This document shows, in pieces, positions 48,101 to 60,958 of a DNA stretch of 64,000 bases. The notes beneath the pieces are model-generated. The model was not told the origin of the DNA. It saw only the letters and a list, made by a program, of their open reading frames with translations, and made no database searches. This stretch comes from Prostheceraeus crozeri. Lineage: Eukaryota > Platyhelminthes > Polycladida > Euryleptidae. The stretch spans positions 1 to 64,000 of the forward strand of contig CAJQUW010006815.1 of the NCBI GenBank assembly GCA_907163375.1, written 5' to 3'. How positions within the stretch are numbered: the stretch's first letter is position 1; each line of letters opens with the position of its first letter. The position numbers were made by a program, and so were the translations under genes.

Positions 48101-49330
48101 GAAATGTGGTAAATGAGCTTACAGCAACAGAAAGGGAATTCATTGATTACTTAGGGAACTTGTGATGAGAGTAGAAAATCAGCGTGCTTTTTGTTTGTTA
48201 GAGATAACTCTGACCATGTTGCTTGCTGATTTGTGTGATTTTCTGTCAATATGCTCTTTTAGCCCCGAACTTTCCATGTATTTATGGAATGTTCCCTCTG
48301 ATAGATATTATGGCTGAGCGTGAGGAAATCTTTCCTCACTTTCACAAACTTATTCCTAAACAAGCATTTTGGATGTCTTCAGTTTTGGATTATCATTGGA
48401 AAAATCTTGCGGATGGTACTTGCAACCTCTGATAAATTGTTTCTAACATTTTCATGTTCATACAAAGCAGTGATTGAAAATAAGGTCGACAAGAATGTAA
48501 AACGAAGATCAAGTTGGGAGTCGAGTCATTTTATCTACGCAATTTTGCTGTCTGATTGAGATGAATGAAAGTATTCATCCCCATCGATGAGAACATTTTC
48601 TCAGACATCGAGTTGAGATTTTCGAAGGAAAAGAATTTCTAAATATCGTGCAATTGGCTTGTCGCTGCGCTTTACGCTGGATTCAGATTCCAGTATTTCC
48701 GCTGTTATTCTGAGCGGTAACTTTGTATTTCAATATTGCTTTTTATTCGTTTAGCAAAGTTGGTTCATCCTTTTGTTCAATGTAACTACACTTTTTGTCT
48801 ACTATTTTAATAAAAGTAAATGATTAACCATGCGAAGTATTCAACTCGTACTCATTCAAGTCAATGAAATGGAAAGTTTAATATTTGCAAGCAAAGCATC
48901 CAAACCCGGTCCCATATTACTCAACTTCCTATCTTCCTGAGCAGACAGATCAGAATAATGCCAGCTTTCATAATGTTTTATCACACTTGAGAGCTGAGAG
49001 TTGAGTATTTAGTCAATGAAGAAGTTCAAACTGAGGCCACCATAATTTTTTGAAAAATTGAAACATCATTTAAGACTCTCACGTTAATTCACTACAAAAT
49101 GCCAGAAAATCTTCGAGAGATAAAGCAGTTCCGTTAGAGTAACCGTGGCATGCTCGTCCTCCCTCAACGACATACCATCAGAGTGCTAGCTGAGAGATGA
49201 GGCAACTCTTTACAAAAGCATAAGGCATTTATACTTTTCTGAGAGCATGAGAGCATTGAGAACACGAGATTTCATATCGCTTGCAAATACTCTAGCTGAT
49301 TTGTGCCCGCATGCTTGCAACAGATCAAAT
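45131..49330. other. Intronic non-coding stretch
   Basis: No supported exon or element. Open frames below 82 codons (for example 47516-47761 and 48223-48432, plus strand) have no motif I recognise. Confidence 0.45.
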
Positions 49331-50010
49331 CGCAGATCTGAAAACTTCTCGCTTTAGGCCATTTCTTCCTTTGAAGACAGAACACAGCGGAGGAGCGTTG
49401 TCGACTTGGAGAACGTAACCTTGGCCGATTGGCTAACCAAAGAGGATGGCAGCAGGATCCAAGAGTTCATCTCTGCAGAATTTACGCTGACAATTTTGAT
49501 TATTTTTGGGGCAGACCTACGATTCCTCGAGATAGCAGCCCCCACTATCACGGAGCTTCCACTTCCACCTGGTCAGACAGACCATTGAACGGCATTCTGT
49601 TGATGCATCCTTGTAAGAGGTAGTCTCCAAATTCTCAGTCTGTCATCAATCCACCGAACACTACATTGGCTTTCGTCTGTAAAGACTACTAGCCGCCACT
49701 GCTGGAGCGAGAACCAGGGACGATGAGCGCCGGCCAATCGCAGACGACATTTTCTGTGCACGCCTGTGAGTTGCGGAAATTTCAGGAGACGGTAGCTGGA
49801 GAATGATGCGGCATGAGGGGGTTACGTGAGATGGTTGATTGGGATGGAGGCGACAACGGAGTTACTCCTCCTAAGACCACTTTAAGTTTCCGGTGATGTC
49901 GCATGTGGATCAGAAATCGCCATTGGTACACAAAACTGGCTACCTTCAATGCTCCAATGACTTGGGGAAGTCCCGATCTCGGTCTATGTTCCACTTTACC
50001 TGATCCCTCA
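49330..50010 (-). pseudogene. Degenerate Tc1 transposase relic
   Basis: The minus strand shows Tc1 blocks in shifting frames. The DNA-binding linker HRPRSGLPQV is at about 49985. CRLRLAGAHRPWFSLQQWR with VVFTDESQCSVR (first catalytic Asp) is at 49640-49755. NAVQWS and GGSGSSVIVGAAISRNRRSA follow to about 49500. The second Asp and the Glu region are not recognisable. It is old and inactive, lies in the 42-53 kb intron, and is in the same orientation as the host gene. Confidence 0.7.
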
Positions 50011-51730
50011 CGGTGGATTTAGGTGCACTGAAATCTGGTGATACGACTCCCCAGCATCTTCGTGTAAAACGAAAATTAACCAGCGAATGTCAATGGTTAC
50101 GTGAGCCATGTATAGAAATGATATCTGAGATGGGCGACATCAATATTGGTGACAGTATAAAAGCGGTGCACCCTCTTTGATTGCTATTCATCAAAAAACA
50201 TCAACAAAAATCCACGGGAAGATGACAATAAATAGTAGCATGATTTTTTGTGAAATGCTGGTTTACTATGCAGTTGCATCTCAGTGAAGTCGGCACACGT
50301 TCTATCATCCTTGACTCTCGACAAAGAATCAACTCATGTGCTGCGATTCGGTGTTGGTCTCTACTGTCTTCGATTTAGATGTGAGTAGATTGCACAATGC
50401 ACATTGATAAACAACTATCTTCGCAGTGTCACAAAAGTCCACAAGGCACTGAGAAAGCGCTTATTTCATCAAAGACGGCATTTCATGATCCAAATTCCCT
50501 AACATCATAAATACATGTAGAATGGTAAAAAATGTCGTTGCTCTCAGCTCACAACATGATGTAACACCAGCATCTAACTCCAATTCCTTCCAGCCCATTG
50601 ATGTTTTAGTTTGAGGCCAACGGTACCTACCCGAGGATCACTAGTCCGCATCGCATTGCATCTATAAGTGTACAAACCGAAAGGTCCATTATACGGGAGC
50701 TGCATTGTAAAGATCCCGAAAAAATAAGAAAATCTCTCCCATCATTAAGACTGATTGTTTACAAAGAGCCTGGCACTCTTTCAAGCCCGCTTGCATGTGT
50801 GCATAAAGAGATCAAGTGAGAATCTTTATGAACTACAATTCAAATGAATTAATTGACTCACAGCTCAAATAGCTGAATGCAGACATTGCTTTCTATCGTA
50901 GTCTATTATCATAACAGGAAAATGTTGCAAAAATGCATTTGCATAAAGTACTCCCATTTACATAAAAGTAAAATATTCTGGAAGATGAGTATCACGAAAT
51001 TCAATTCTCGCACAAGTCAAAAAGGTCATTGTGTCAGTTCAGACATGGTGGGTTGATACAGAATATGAACTATGACATTCAATTCAGAAATTTGACATTT
51101 GTGGCAAATACGTAATTCCTCCACGTTTCAAAGACCTTGAACTATAGACTTCACGCCTGAAGTGAACAAGTAATGACACAGATATTTAAGTATCAAGTTC
51201 AAAATATTATCATTCATTTACGTGTGAATCCATCATCTAACACGTTGCCACGTCATCAAATATAGCGTGAATAATGATAGAAATTGCAAAGTTAAACCGA
51301 CAGAGGACGTTGATAAATTGAGACTATTACTGCATAGGAAGAAAATAATATGTTCTATTCATCAGTTGGGCATCTAAAATATTTTTGACTGTTCACAGTG
51401 GTGTTCACAACTATTCGCGGCGCATTTCCCTGGAATCATAATATATAAATGAAATCCAACCTAACCTCTTGATGAATGGCTGTTCAGGAAAGAAGTTGAC
51501 CATGGTCGTTTGAATCGGGTTACTTCTATGTTTCCTCTGTCTGACTTTATTTCTGGTCACAAGTATTTTTCTTTCACGTGCTACTAATTGTTCCAGCAAA
51601 GTAACATGATCTAACTAGTTAAAGTGTCTTATGAAAATTATCTTATTATTAATTTGGCTTATGACCTTGATTGCATGTGAATTTTATTACGTCATGATAT
51701 TTGCTGTCTGTACTTTGTCAATTTCATTTC
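50011..51730. other. Intronic non-coding stretch
   Basis: No exon or complete element recognised. The right end of the Tc1 relic may extend to about 50.2 kb. Confidence 0.45.
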
Positions 51731-51763
51731 CCGTAATCAAGCCGAACAGGCGAAACGTCGGGG
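51731..51763 (+). repeat. Stem-loop plus GAAACGTC repeat signature
   Basis: AATCAA-GCC-GAACA-GGC-GAAACGTCGGGG: a short stem followed by GAAACGTC. A similar motif lies on the opposite strand 340 bp to the right. Confidence 0.45.
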
Positions 51764-52103
51764 TGCAATATATCATTTATCAATTCAATTGTACCAGAAG
51801 ATTTGGCTTTTTCCCTCAATTATCTTTAACTGTCTCGGCAAACTTCCCGTCAAAATATGGACATGACTAGTGGTCTGATTCAAGCAAGCATCGAGCCTTC
51901 AAGAGCTTTAGGAACTGTTATTTATTAGACTGATGTTGCTTGGCAACATTTGGTTTTCACAGGGAAGCATTTTAAGCATTAAATATCTTTTTATAGTTAA
52001 TTGCCTCAGACGAGAGGTTTTTCATAGCTTTGTACAAGCAAAAGTAGCTCTCCAGTAAGTTTTTGCAAGAGTTAAAAACAATATTTACAGGCGTTTTTGT
52101 CTA

Positions 52104-52127
52104 GGACGTTTCGGGTCCCATTCAGCT
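52104..52127 (-). repeat. GAAACGTC repeat signature, minus strand
   Basis: On the minus strand GCTGAATGGGACCCGAAACG continues TCCTAG. GGGACCC is a near-palindromic stem in front of GAAACGTC. Confidence 0.4.
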
Positions 52128-52814
52128 ATGAATATCATTTTGAGTTATAATTAAGGTTCATTCGCTTGAAATATTGAGGGCATAGTGCTTCATGCACATG
52201 ACATTTTTATATGTAGAAATCGATAATTACACAGATCTGGAGACACATGCGTTTCGCAAAAACGTCGGAGTTTCATGACTTAAACTTGCAACCTGGGTAA
52301 AATAAAGAAATCAATTTAATATCTAAATCTGACAAGGTTCACTGAGAGGTAATTGTATGTAGCAGCACTTTGTTTTACGTACACATCGTTTCTGACACTT
52401 ATGGAATCCACTCATTTTAATTCAATAAGCATGTTCTAACGTCAATCAAAACAGGGTCACGCTTTCATTGTTTGACTGTCGACCATCCTGTACTAAATTT
52501 ATCTTTAATTCTAGATGAGCTAATGACCAACGCGGCGATGAGAGAGATATTATTCTGCCATGATATGTTGGAAGATCAAGACCTATACCGTAGAATGCTC
52601 TGAAATTTTATCGAGAAGGCTTTTCGCACACTTACTATGCTCATTGCTGATCCCTCAAGGCAGCACTGACTAAAAGCATTCTGCGCTCTTTGTGAATGTA
52701 CGAGCCCCCAAAAACTCAGTAACTTTTGATTTGGTTGAAGGATAAATCGTTGTGAATTTTTCGTGCTTATTACCATTTGATTTAGGAAATTAGTGTCATC
52801 AAGAAAATACTCAC

Positions 52815-52958
52815 TGGTGCCGCAAGGTGACCCGTCTTGATTGGTTTAGTGCGGTCACCTGAGAAGAGGTCAAACGGACCACGAAGACTTGTTATCTTCT
52901 TCAGCATTTCTTCAGTGTAGTTCTGGGCTTCATACGTGCCAGGGCCAAGATGACATCC
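52815..52958 (-). CDS. LEXM: LEXM-like exon (LGPGTYE ... FSGDRTKP)
   Basis: This exon is 144 bp, 48 codons, phase 0. The acceptor is TTTTGCAG and the donor GTGAGT. The product begins GCHLGPGTYEAQNYTEEM and contains LRGPFDLFSGDRTKPIKTGH. The GPxDxFSGDRxKP motif is a hallmark that I recognise from vertebrate LEXM, which makes this the most diagnostic exon of the set. It is flanked by introns of 8.7 kb (right) and 10.6 kb (left). Confidence 0.93.
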
Positions 52959-55883
52959 CTGCAAAAGGAAACATATTATAAAGCACCATCGGAGTATCAG
53001 TTGACAAATATGGGTGAAGATGCCTCTTTGGAAGGCTAAAACAAAAAAAGTAGGGCCTACATAAATAAAGAACTCAGGCTAAAAATTGCCATATTGTTTG
53101 CCAATCACAATAAAAAACATTGTTCTATAAGTGTTCGTGGCAACCTCTGCTACAAAACTTCGTCTTGTATTTAAATTACGTCGTGGTATCACGCATATTT
53201 TGCACATACTCGTACATCAACATCGTCATCACCTAATTGAGTAACATGATGGTTTTTGGAAAATGTTTTGCGTGTTGTGGGTTGCACATTTAGAGATGTG
53301 CAAAGTCGAGCATGGCGAAGGGCTTGGCACTGAAACAGAAAGAAGAATATCGGCTCAACTCGATTAAAACTCTCAGAGCCCATTAGCCGATATGATCCGG
53401 GAGACGAGTATTGAAAAATTCAACTGGCTAACCTCATCGCTAGGAAAGTTCATTATCAGAAGTCTCTATGTTGAAGCAAACGTGCATTCGAACAGTAACT
53501 AGCACGAATTTTCCACATCAAAGGAAGAATTTTCGCATCAACTTCTCTGTAGAGCGCAGTCCTTTATGTTAAAAGACATTGTTATTTTACATTCGGGCTC
53601 GAAGTCCAGATCCTTAGTTTGAATAACATGACAAAACTACTTCACGGATTCTCGAACTGTTTCGGTGCTTAAAAGTAATCGGGAATTCCCAGAACCGAAT
53701 TTCTCGAGACGAAACCTCAACTTGCAATCTTAGTTCAGTTTACATCGAAGAAAAAATCCCTCTTTGCGATATCCGACTTTCCTGCAATAAAGCTTAAGTA
53801 TCTCCGAAAAAATATCTCAATGTCCTACGAAATGTTCCTAATCCATGTATCTCCGGCGTGGCACCATTGCTAGAATCCCAGTGCCAAGTTATCCATTCGA
53901 TCTCCGCAAATGAATTTTGTTTTTTAGATGCATAATATCTGTAATTCTAATGGAACTAATGAAAACCTTGCTTTTTATCAACTCATTCAGTTGTTATTAA
54001 TTCCATGATCACTCCCTCACCCACGATCGACTTCGGAGTCAATGTGCAACAAAAACCATCCTGAATTATCCCTGTACTGTCTGCAAAATGGTTGCTCTTA
54101 ACGTTGATGAATTTCTGAATTCGATCTACATTTAATGAGTCTGTGATCGGTTTGGTAGTTTATGTGAAATTTATGTTATAGCGCACTGCATGCAAATATC
54201 TATGACAAGTTGTCGGTATCAAATGAAAATAAGCTCCTTTCTCAAAACAGAATTCAGTGTGGAAAAAGTTCAGCTATCTTGATTATTATCATTGCAAGGA
54301 TAACGATGGGCGAGACGCTGATGTACAGATAATCAAATCAAATAACATGTAGCAGACAGTAAAAGCATGATGATGCAATAATGAAATCCTCACAATACAT
54401 GTAGATCTATCCAACTGCATAATTTCTGTATTCTCTCAGCTGCTACAAGATTCACTTGAGAAAGATGCTTGATTATCGTAGAGATGAAAAATACAAAACA
54501 GGCAATACTTTTCACTTCTGAAACCTGACGTCTATTTCATTAAGTAATTAAGTCATAAAGTAACAAGATACATGTAAGCCAACAGCCTTAGTCGGGTTTT
54601 GAAATGATCAATCTTATTTGATAATAATTTATTTCATGAGCATCAAATTGATTTTCACCTGTTGTTAGAGACTTCAGCATGTTTTAGTAGAACAAATCCT
54701 TTATGTGTGTTTCAAACAGAATGTGAATTCCTTGATACACAAGGTTCATCCGTCTTTTCAACATTTCCATGAGCTATCTCAAGATCTGATCGAAAATGCC
54801 TGCATTGAAGAGTTATTCTGCAGCAATATTTTGTTGGCCCCGCTTGTCATCATCGCATCGTCTTGCTGTTCCACATAAAAAGGTAGTCGATGTGTCTGAT
54901 TAGAGCCTCTCGCTAGCCAATTGATTATCCCACTTCCATCGAGCCATTTAAGTGAACTAATATGTATAATAAAAACACTCGCGTTTTGAAATTCAATGTG
55001 ATGGCGCGCCATCCTGTTGCAAAAAATAATTGAATATCGCAAGCATATCTTAAGTTCATCATCAGAATTTGAAGCATCTCAAGTTCATATTTGTCTTCGG
55101 AGAAGAAATCATCAAGGCTGTTACTCCTTGAGATTCGTTTGAGATTTTAGAGTACGGTCATGAAGGCGAAAAAGAACTAGGCCATACATTTGTGGATGAA
55201 AAGTCAATTAAGACTTTCAGAGTGCTGATTATTATCAACTTCATTTCTAAACTTCGAATGATATGAAACGTCTGTTCATTTTTGCAACAGGATGACCCGC
55301 TACAACATTGAACTAAAAAATTGTGCACTTTCAAATAACCGATCAATTTCCAGGATGATGACTCTATCGGAAAGGTGCGACTCATTGGCCATCACTCAGT
55401 CGACTATTATAAATGCCTTGATAGACTTTGTGGTGTGTTCGTCGAGAAGATAGGTAAGTTACAGCAATTAGTCTCATAATTTGCCTTTTTTGATGGCTTT
55501 ACCACTATTCAACATAGGAGGGAATGCTCATTTGATTATCGTTTCTGAAATTCTAGTGAAACAGATGAATTATAGGCTAAGTCTATTAATGCAGTAATTG
55601 CATAGCTTCAGAATTTATTTGGTGTTGGAGCCTCAAATATGCAAGATCGTGCGTGCGGACATTAATTTATCGTAGCAACAAGAATTAATTGATATTGAAT
55701 TACAGAATTTTAACTTCATAAAATAATCCTGAGTTTCGAAAAGCGACCATTACTATATTAGGTATTGGTGTGATGAAGGAAAAAAATTTGGAGCGTTGTC
55801 GAGGAAATTAAGAAAGAAAAAGTAAACTTTTGAAGAAAGATGATATTACTATCATTATGTAATAACTTGACGCAATTTTGCGT
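52959..55883. other. Intronic non-coding stretch
   Basis: AT-rich intron. No exon, RNA gene or mobile element was recognised. Confidence 0.5.
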
Positions 55884-56065
55884 GTGTGGTCTTCGTGGCC
55901 CAGTGGATAAGTGCTTGGCCCAGCAATCTTTCGGTCCAAAGATCGAGCCCCGAAAGTGTCATTGCGGAAGTCGTCAGGAAGGGCATCTGGACTAAAAGAT
56001 CACAACGCTGCAGATTAAAATCTGACTATGTCATCACCATACAAACCATCATCACATCATCATTA
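55884..56065 (+). mobile_element. tRNA-derived SINE-like element
   Basis: A perfect A box TGGCCCAGTGG (55896-55906) and a B box GATCGAGCC (55941-55949) are spaced as in a tRNA head. A GGAAGGGCATCTGGACTAAA body (55977-55996) is characteristic of several animal tRNA-SINE families. The tail is rich in ATC/ATCATC (56035-56062). I found no clear target duplication. Confidence 0.7.
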
Positions 56066-56595
56066 CCACTTGCTTGCCTACAGCATTTGACAATTACCTT
56101 CTTTAGATAAATGGAGTGCTTTTCTGCTACTGCAATGCACAATAGGCCTATAAAGGATGAAAAAACCAAAAAGAGATAAAATTCTTTTAACTATTTTCGC
56201 AGCAATTTTGAGCTTACTATCAGTGAAACATTCTTTCTTTCGACATGAAATCCTGGTTACAGGTCAAAATGATCTTCTTAAAAAAAGGTCATGAGACTAA
56301 GTTTTGATAAAACTGTGTCAGGAAAAGCCACTGGAATTTATGTAACAGAAACGTTTTCAGCAGCATATAAAATCTAGGTTTCTGTAAAAATATTAGTCAG
56401 AAAGTCAATAGTCTCTGATATTTCGTGGAAGTATGTTTTTGAAATTCTATTTTGTGACTCTCTTTTGTGCTGTCTTATCACTATCATTTCGGGGACCATT
56501 TTGCACGAGAATCATTCTAACTTGACAGGAAAATTCCTTAACGACTGACGTGTGGTGGTGAGGGTTTGATCCTGCCAATTGACAGTCACATGCAA

Positions 56596-56667
56596 GCGGT
56601 TGTAGCTTAGTTGGTAGAGCAGAGGTCAAGATAACCTGAGTGGTAGGTTCGAATCCTGCCAGCAGCA
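56596..56667 (+). tRNA. tRNA-like sequence (probable pseudogene or SINE head)
   Basis: A 72-nt cloverleaf can be drawn: acceptor GCGGTTG/CAGCAGC with one mismatch, D arm GCTT-AGTTGGTA-GAGC, anticodon stem with four pairs, T arm GTAGG-TTCGAAT-CCTGC. A box TAGCTTAGTTGG and B box GGTTCGAATCC are intact, and TTTT follows at 56672. The anticodon loop CAAGATA lacks U33, so I doubt it is a functional tRNA. Confidence 0.5.
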
Positions 56668-56912
56668 CTTCTTTTGCATGTCAATTTGATCTATCGTTTA
56701 TTTCATTTTTGTTACTATTGTTAATTGTCAATGAAGGAATATGCTAATTCCAAAATGGCTCTCTAAACAAGTTTTTCTATTTATCCCAACCCCCCTCCCA
56801 AAAGTCACGAAGCCATGTAAGCAAGTTAGGGTGGGTGTGCCTTCACACACTTGCAACTCTTACCTTACCAGGTTAGGGCTATTCCAATCTCAGAGCGGTG
56901 GTGCCTCCTTAG

Positions 56913-56996
56913 GTGGACAAACTCGAACCTCGGACCTTCAGCACTTCTTCCGTACCGAAGTGCAGTCCTTAGCCAATTGAGCTATCCCACCGCCTG
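56913..56996 (-). tRNA. tRNA-like sequence, minus strand (probable pseudogene)
   Basis: The minus strand starts GGTGGGATAGCTCAATTGGC (A box TAGCTCAATTGG) and has B box GGTTCGAGT. It ends TCCACC, which pairs with GGTGG of the acceptor. The region between D and T arms is longer than in an ordinary tRNA, so it is probably tRNA-derived rather than functional. Confidence 0.45.
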
Positions 56997-57000
56997 AAAC

Positions 57001-59413
57001 ATTCAAGCTGTGGATAATTCTAACCGAATATTTGATGCAGTCAACAAGTGTAATCGAGTGAAATCAAAATGACTGTCGAAGTCATCGAATTTTCCGATGA
57101 CCATTTACTTACATCAAATAACTTTCGAAGCTCAGTAGCTCTCCTCCGATTTATTTCACAATACAGTAAATACTAGCAAACGACGTACAAGTACACATCC
57201 AGTAATTATCACGTAATATCAACATATATTTATTACATACAGATATGTCACACTGATTATTTTTACGACCATCATGCTGACTTTGTGGGATACGTAAGCA
57301 TCCTGATTTATCTGATCTAGTCGAAGCAATTGCGTCAACAGGGTGATATCCTGCATGGAATGTTTTATCTGATAAGAAACCAGTTTATCATAACTGACTT
57401 CTAAGGGCTGTTTTTATGGACAATGCGTGTGCAATAAATTCGATCAGAAGCATGACCTGCAGCTATTTTAATTTGATAGTGTCTGTCTATGCTGTACGTT
57501 AGACTTTTACAATCAGGTTCTTTCAAATATTCAGTTAAATGTTTTAAATTTGAACTGATTTTCAACTTCGTTATTATTATCTAGAGCAAATATCTCGATC
57601 CATTGCCCCTTTTCATATTTAATTTATCATTTGAGACTTTCGTGTGAGGGTTGATTGCGGCGTCACTTTACATCGATCCCAGCATTTTCAATGAGATTTC
57701 TTTATCGTTCATTGTAGTGCTGCTACCCATCCGAGTATGCTAATCCTAATAGGAGTGTGACTGGGTCATCTTGGTACCAGCTGATTTCAGATTATCCAAT
57801 TAACGTCAACCAATGATTCTCAAATATCTGCGACAGAAGGCGTCAAATTGAGATGCAGTTACGAAGCTATTGTATTAAGATACGTAATCATTTGAATTAT
57901 TGCGTAATCCGCTTTAAATTCTTGATGCGTAAGATTCTTTGAATAATGATGAAGAAAAAATGTCATCCAAAAGTCGCTGATTTAAAAGCCAGATAATTGG
58001 ACATTCAAATGGTAGAGAAACTTGACAAAACAAATCGTTCTACGATGAAGGATGAAAAATTGGAGGTCACTTGTTGATTCAATGCTCTTGGGAGTCAAGG
58101 AGTTATCTTTAACGCATAAAGAAGTTTTGGTTCAATTTGTAGCCAATTTTCTTAAGATGACTTTTTTTGATAAACTTCCCTATAAAAATGCAGAGAATGG
58201 TTGAGGACATTTTGAAAGCATCGAAATTCTACAAATATTTCGTCTTCTACAACTTCTTTTAAGTTACAATTTCAATATTTTCACATGTTGCAGCTCGCAT
58301 TGTTTTTCTTATTATGCCATTTAGCTTGAGTAAATGTCTCCCAATCTGTCTGTAGATATTGCGCTAAAAGGTGTTCATAATGGGCATTTACAATGCACAT
58401 ATGCGTGTACATGTACATTGATGCCATTAGAAAAGATATATGACGCATTCGATTACATCTCGATTTCGCATCAATGAATGTCATCAATTTTTTTGCCTGA
58501 TTCTGATAATAAATGTATCTTACTATAAATTCCCGAAAATTAATAAGTGAATGACAGTTACTTTATTTACAGCAATCTCGTTCACGATGTTTTGTGATGA
58601 TACAGCCTAATGCTATTATTAATATTTTACATTTCCTGTGTGATCATTCATGGGTAGGACATCGTTCAATTTTGATTCCTACTTCAACTTGGCGCCTTCT
58701 CCATTTAAAAGCATCCTAAGATGCTACTTCATTCTTTCGCTCTTGATGAAGTTTGAGAATTCGGTCGTATATTAATAAAGAAACTACATTTCCGACGAGT
58801 CTATCTGATTCGAGAAGACAAAATGTTTTCCTAGCAAATATGCATGTACAATTTTTATCGAGATGTGATGACATAATTTTGTTTAACGAAGCGTAAGATG
58901 GCTCTGATTATTTCTGCTTGTTGGATAGTTTGCTTTGAGAATAACCTTATACACTCCTCCATATGAAAAGACTGTAGAGCACAACAACCTGACGCCTAGT
59001 GAGCTGTGAGCTGTAAATTGTGCATAGTATGCTGTTCCTCTGTTAGTTTGATTTTATGAATGCATATTTTCCGAAAATTATGTCTGTAAACTATGCAACC
59101 TGTAACCGGTGTCCAGTAAATTTTGATTTTATGAACAGAGAATTCCGCTGCGATAGTAGAAATTTAAGGGACGTTTACACGGACTCACTAAGTTATCAGA
59201 CACTAGACAGACTGCTGCACAGTACACAAGCGTCCAATTGCGTGTGCACCATTGTCTCGAGTCCGCGTGCGCCAGTGGACTCTATGAAATCGGTCAACTA
59301 AATCACTTTACCCTGTTGGAAAAGCAAGAGGTCTACTAAACCATACATATCTGAAAGTGCAACTTCATTGCATGATGCTGGATTGTTTGAAGTACAGGCT
59401 ACTTTCAGAGGTA
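57001..59413. other. Intronic non-coding stretch
   Basis: No exon recognised. Around 59164-59290 the sequence is locally GC-richer (GGGACGTTTACACGGACTCA and a GAGTCCGCGTGCG partner). This may be a degraded small repeat. Confidence 0.4.
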
Positions 59414-59547
59414 ATGCTACGAGTATCAAGTACTACTCGAGTATCACTTGTTATCATTCTGCATAATCAGTCTTACCCTCACTACTCATGAAGCATCAAA
59501 GTTCCTTGAGTTTATTACTCTTCTGTAAAAACGAAATGTAAGAGAGA
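59414..59547 (+). repeat. Direct repeat, copy 1
   Basis: It starts ATGCTACGAGTATCAAGTAC and shares TCATTCTGCATWATCAGT and AAGTTCCTTGAGTTTATTAC with the copy at 60830-60958. Confidence 0.85.
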
Positions 59548-60564
59548 TTGTTGACCTTCAATTCACACTTTAAAACTACACAGAGCAACATGGTGATCAA
59601 TGACCACAAGGGTAAAAGTAAAAAATCCCGCTTATCGATCTTCCAGTACGGTGACAAATCGCCGCAAGTGATACCCTAAAATTTATCTCCAACTATATCT
59701 TTAGCGCATGTCACCTCTGAATCGTGCTGACTTGCTCTACTTGTAAATTATTAATTATACCTACAAACAGTGGTATTCTGAAGAAGGAAAGCTAAGCTTG
59801 TATAGGTCTGTATAGGCTAAAATTCAGCATCCTAGCTACTGTGCCCTGAAATCACCCTAAAAATTCAAGTGCTAGTGGTTGGAAATTGTCTTCATAGAAA
59901 TTAGAAAATATCTGGTCGGACCAGGCTCGACAAGAAACATAACTAGTGATGTACGGTTATGACCGTAATTACACTCGGTTAAGGCTGGCGGACACAACGA
60001 TTACTGTTAATAACGGCTAATTTTTTGCGAGTAGCATTCATTATCTTGCAGTAATGTGCACAATATAGAGATGGCTATAATTACTATTAGAAGGTTGTAT
60101 CATGTCTGAAACACTTCTCAAATGAAAGAAAGACCTGAAGGATATAACTGTTCATATAGTGTACATCGGACATGCGCCGATGCGCCTATTTGATGTGTAT
60201 TTATAGCCTCACGATTTGCGGTTGGTCATGGTTACGGAAGTTTCTGCACGGTCGCTTACAATTAAAAAATTGATCTAATCGCACATCACTAATCAGAGCG
60301 CCTCCATCCGCCATCGTATCCAAAGTTTAGAGCTAAAGGAAGCTTAATGCCTACCAGTCTGAATCACGTAAGTCAATAATTCTGAATCATAACACATTGC
60401 ATGTTGTACGAAACATTTTCAGTGGATATGTATTTAATCATTTCAGAAAGTACTGCTTTAATCCCATGCTGTAGGTGATCGTGATTAGGTATCTTTCACA
60501 AGAGCAATCATGATTATTTATCAATTTATTTCATTTACATTATAAAATGTCGTTATGTTGACAT

Positions 60565-60686
60565 TTGCGGTCGGATGCGCAGTCAGAGTCGGCATTTTTG
60601 TCACAGTCACAAATTATATCACGTCCAAAGTCGGAGTATTATTCGATGCCCGGAGTCGCAAAATATTTTCCGATCCCGCATCCCTG
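60565..60686 (-). mobile_element. Fragment of a GGAGTC-type hAT-like element
   Basis: Read on the minus strand it begins CAGGGATGCGGGATCGG and contains GCGACTCCGGGC, ACTCCGACTT and CCGACTCTGACTG. It is similar in style to the element at 7274-8048. The other end is missing or unrecognised. Confidence 0.5.
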
Positions 60687-60829
60687 GTTGAATACTAAGT
60701 TACACATCCACGTATGTCAGTGACTGTTTGATTAAATCTGATGATTCAGTCACACAGAAATTGAAGTATTATTAACATTAAAACGCGCGCACTTATTGTG
60801 CAGCTATTGTACATTGTATGATACTAAAG

Positions 60830-60958
60830 ATGCTACGAGTATCAAGTACTACTCCAGTCTTTAATATCATTCTGCATTATCAGTTTAACCCTCACATACT
60901 CAAGCATCGAAGTTCCTTGAGTTTATTACTCTTCCGAAAAACCGAAACGTGAGAGATA
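60830..60958 (+). repeat. Direct repeat, copy 2
   Basis: This is a second copy of the 59414-59547 repeat, in the same orientation, about 1.3 kb away and somewhat diverged. The hAT-like fragment lies between the copies. Confidence 0.85.

Noticed and set aside
56596..56667. Functional tRNA-Ser(AGA)
   Set aside because: The anticodon loop lacks U33, and the acceptor and anticodon stems have mismatches. Called tRNA-like only.
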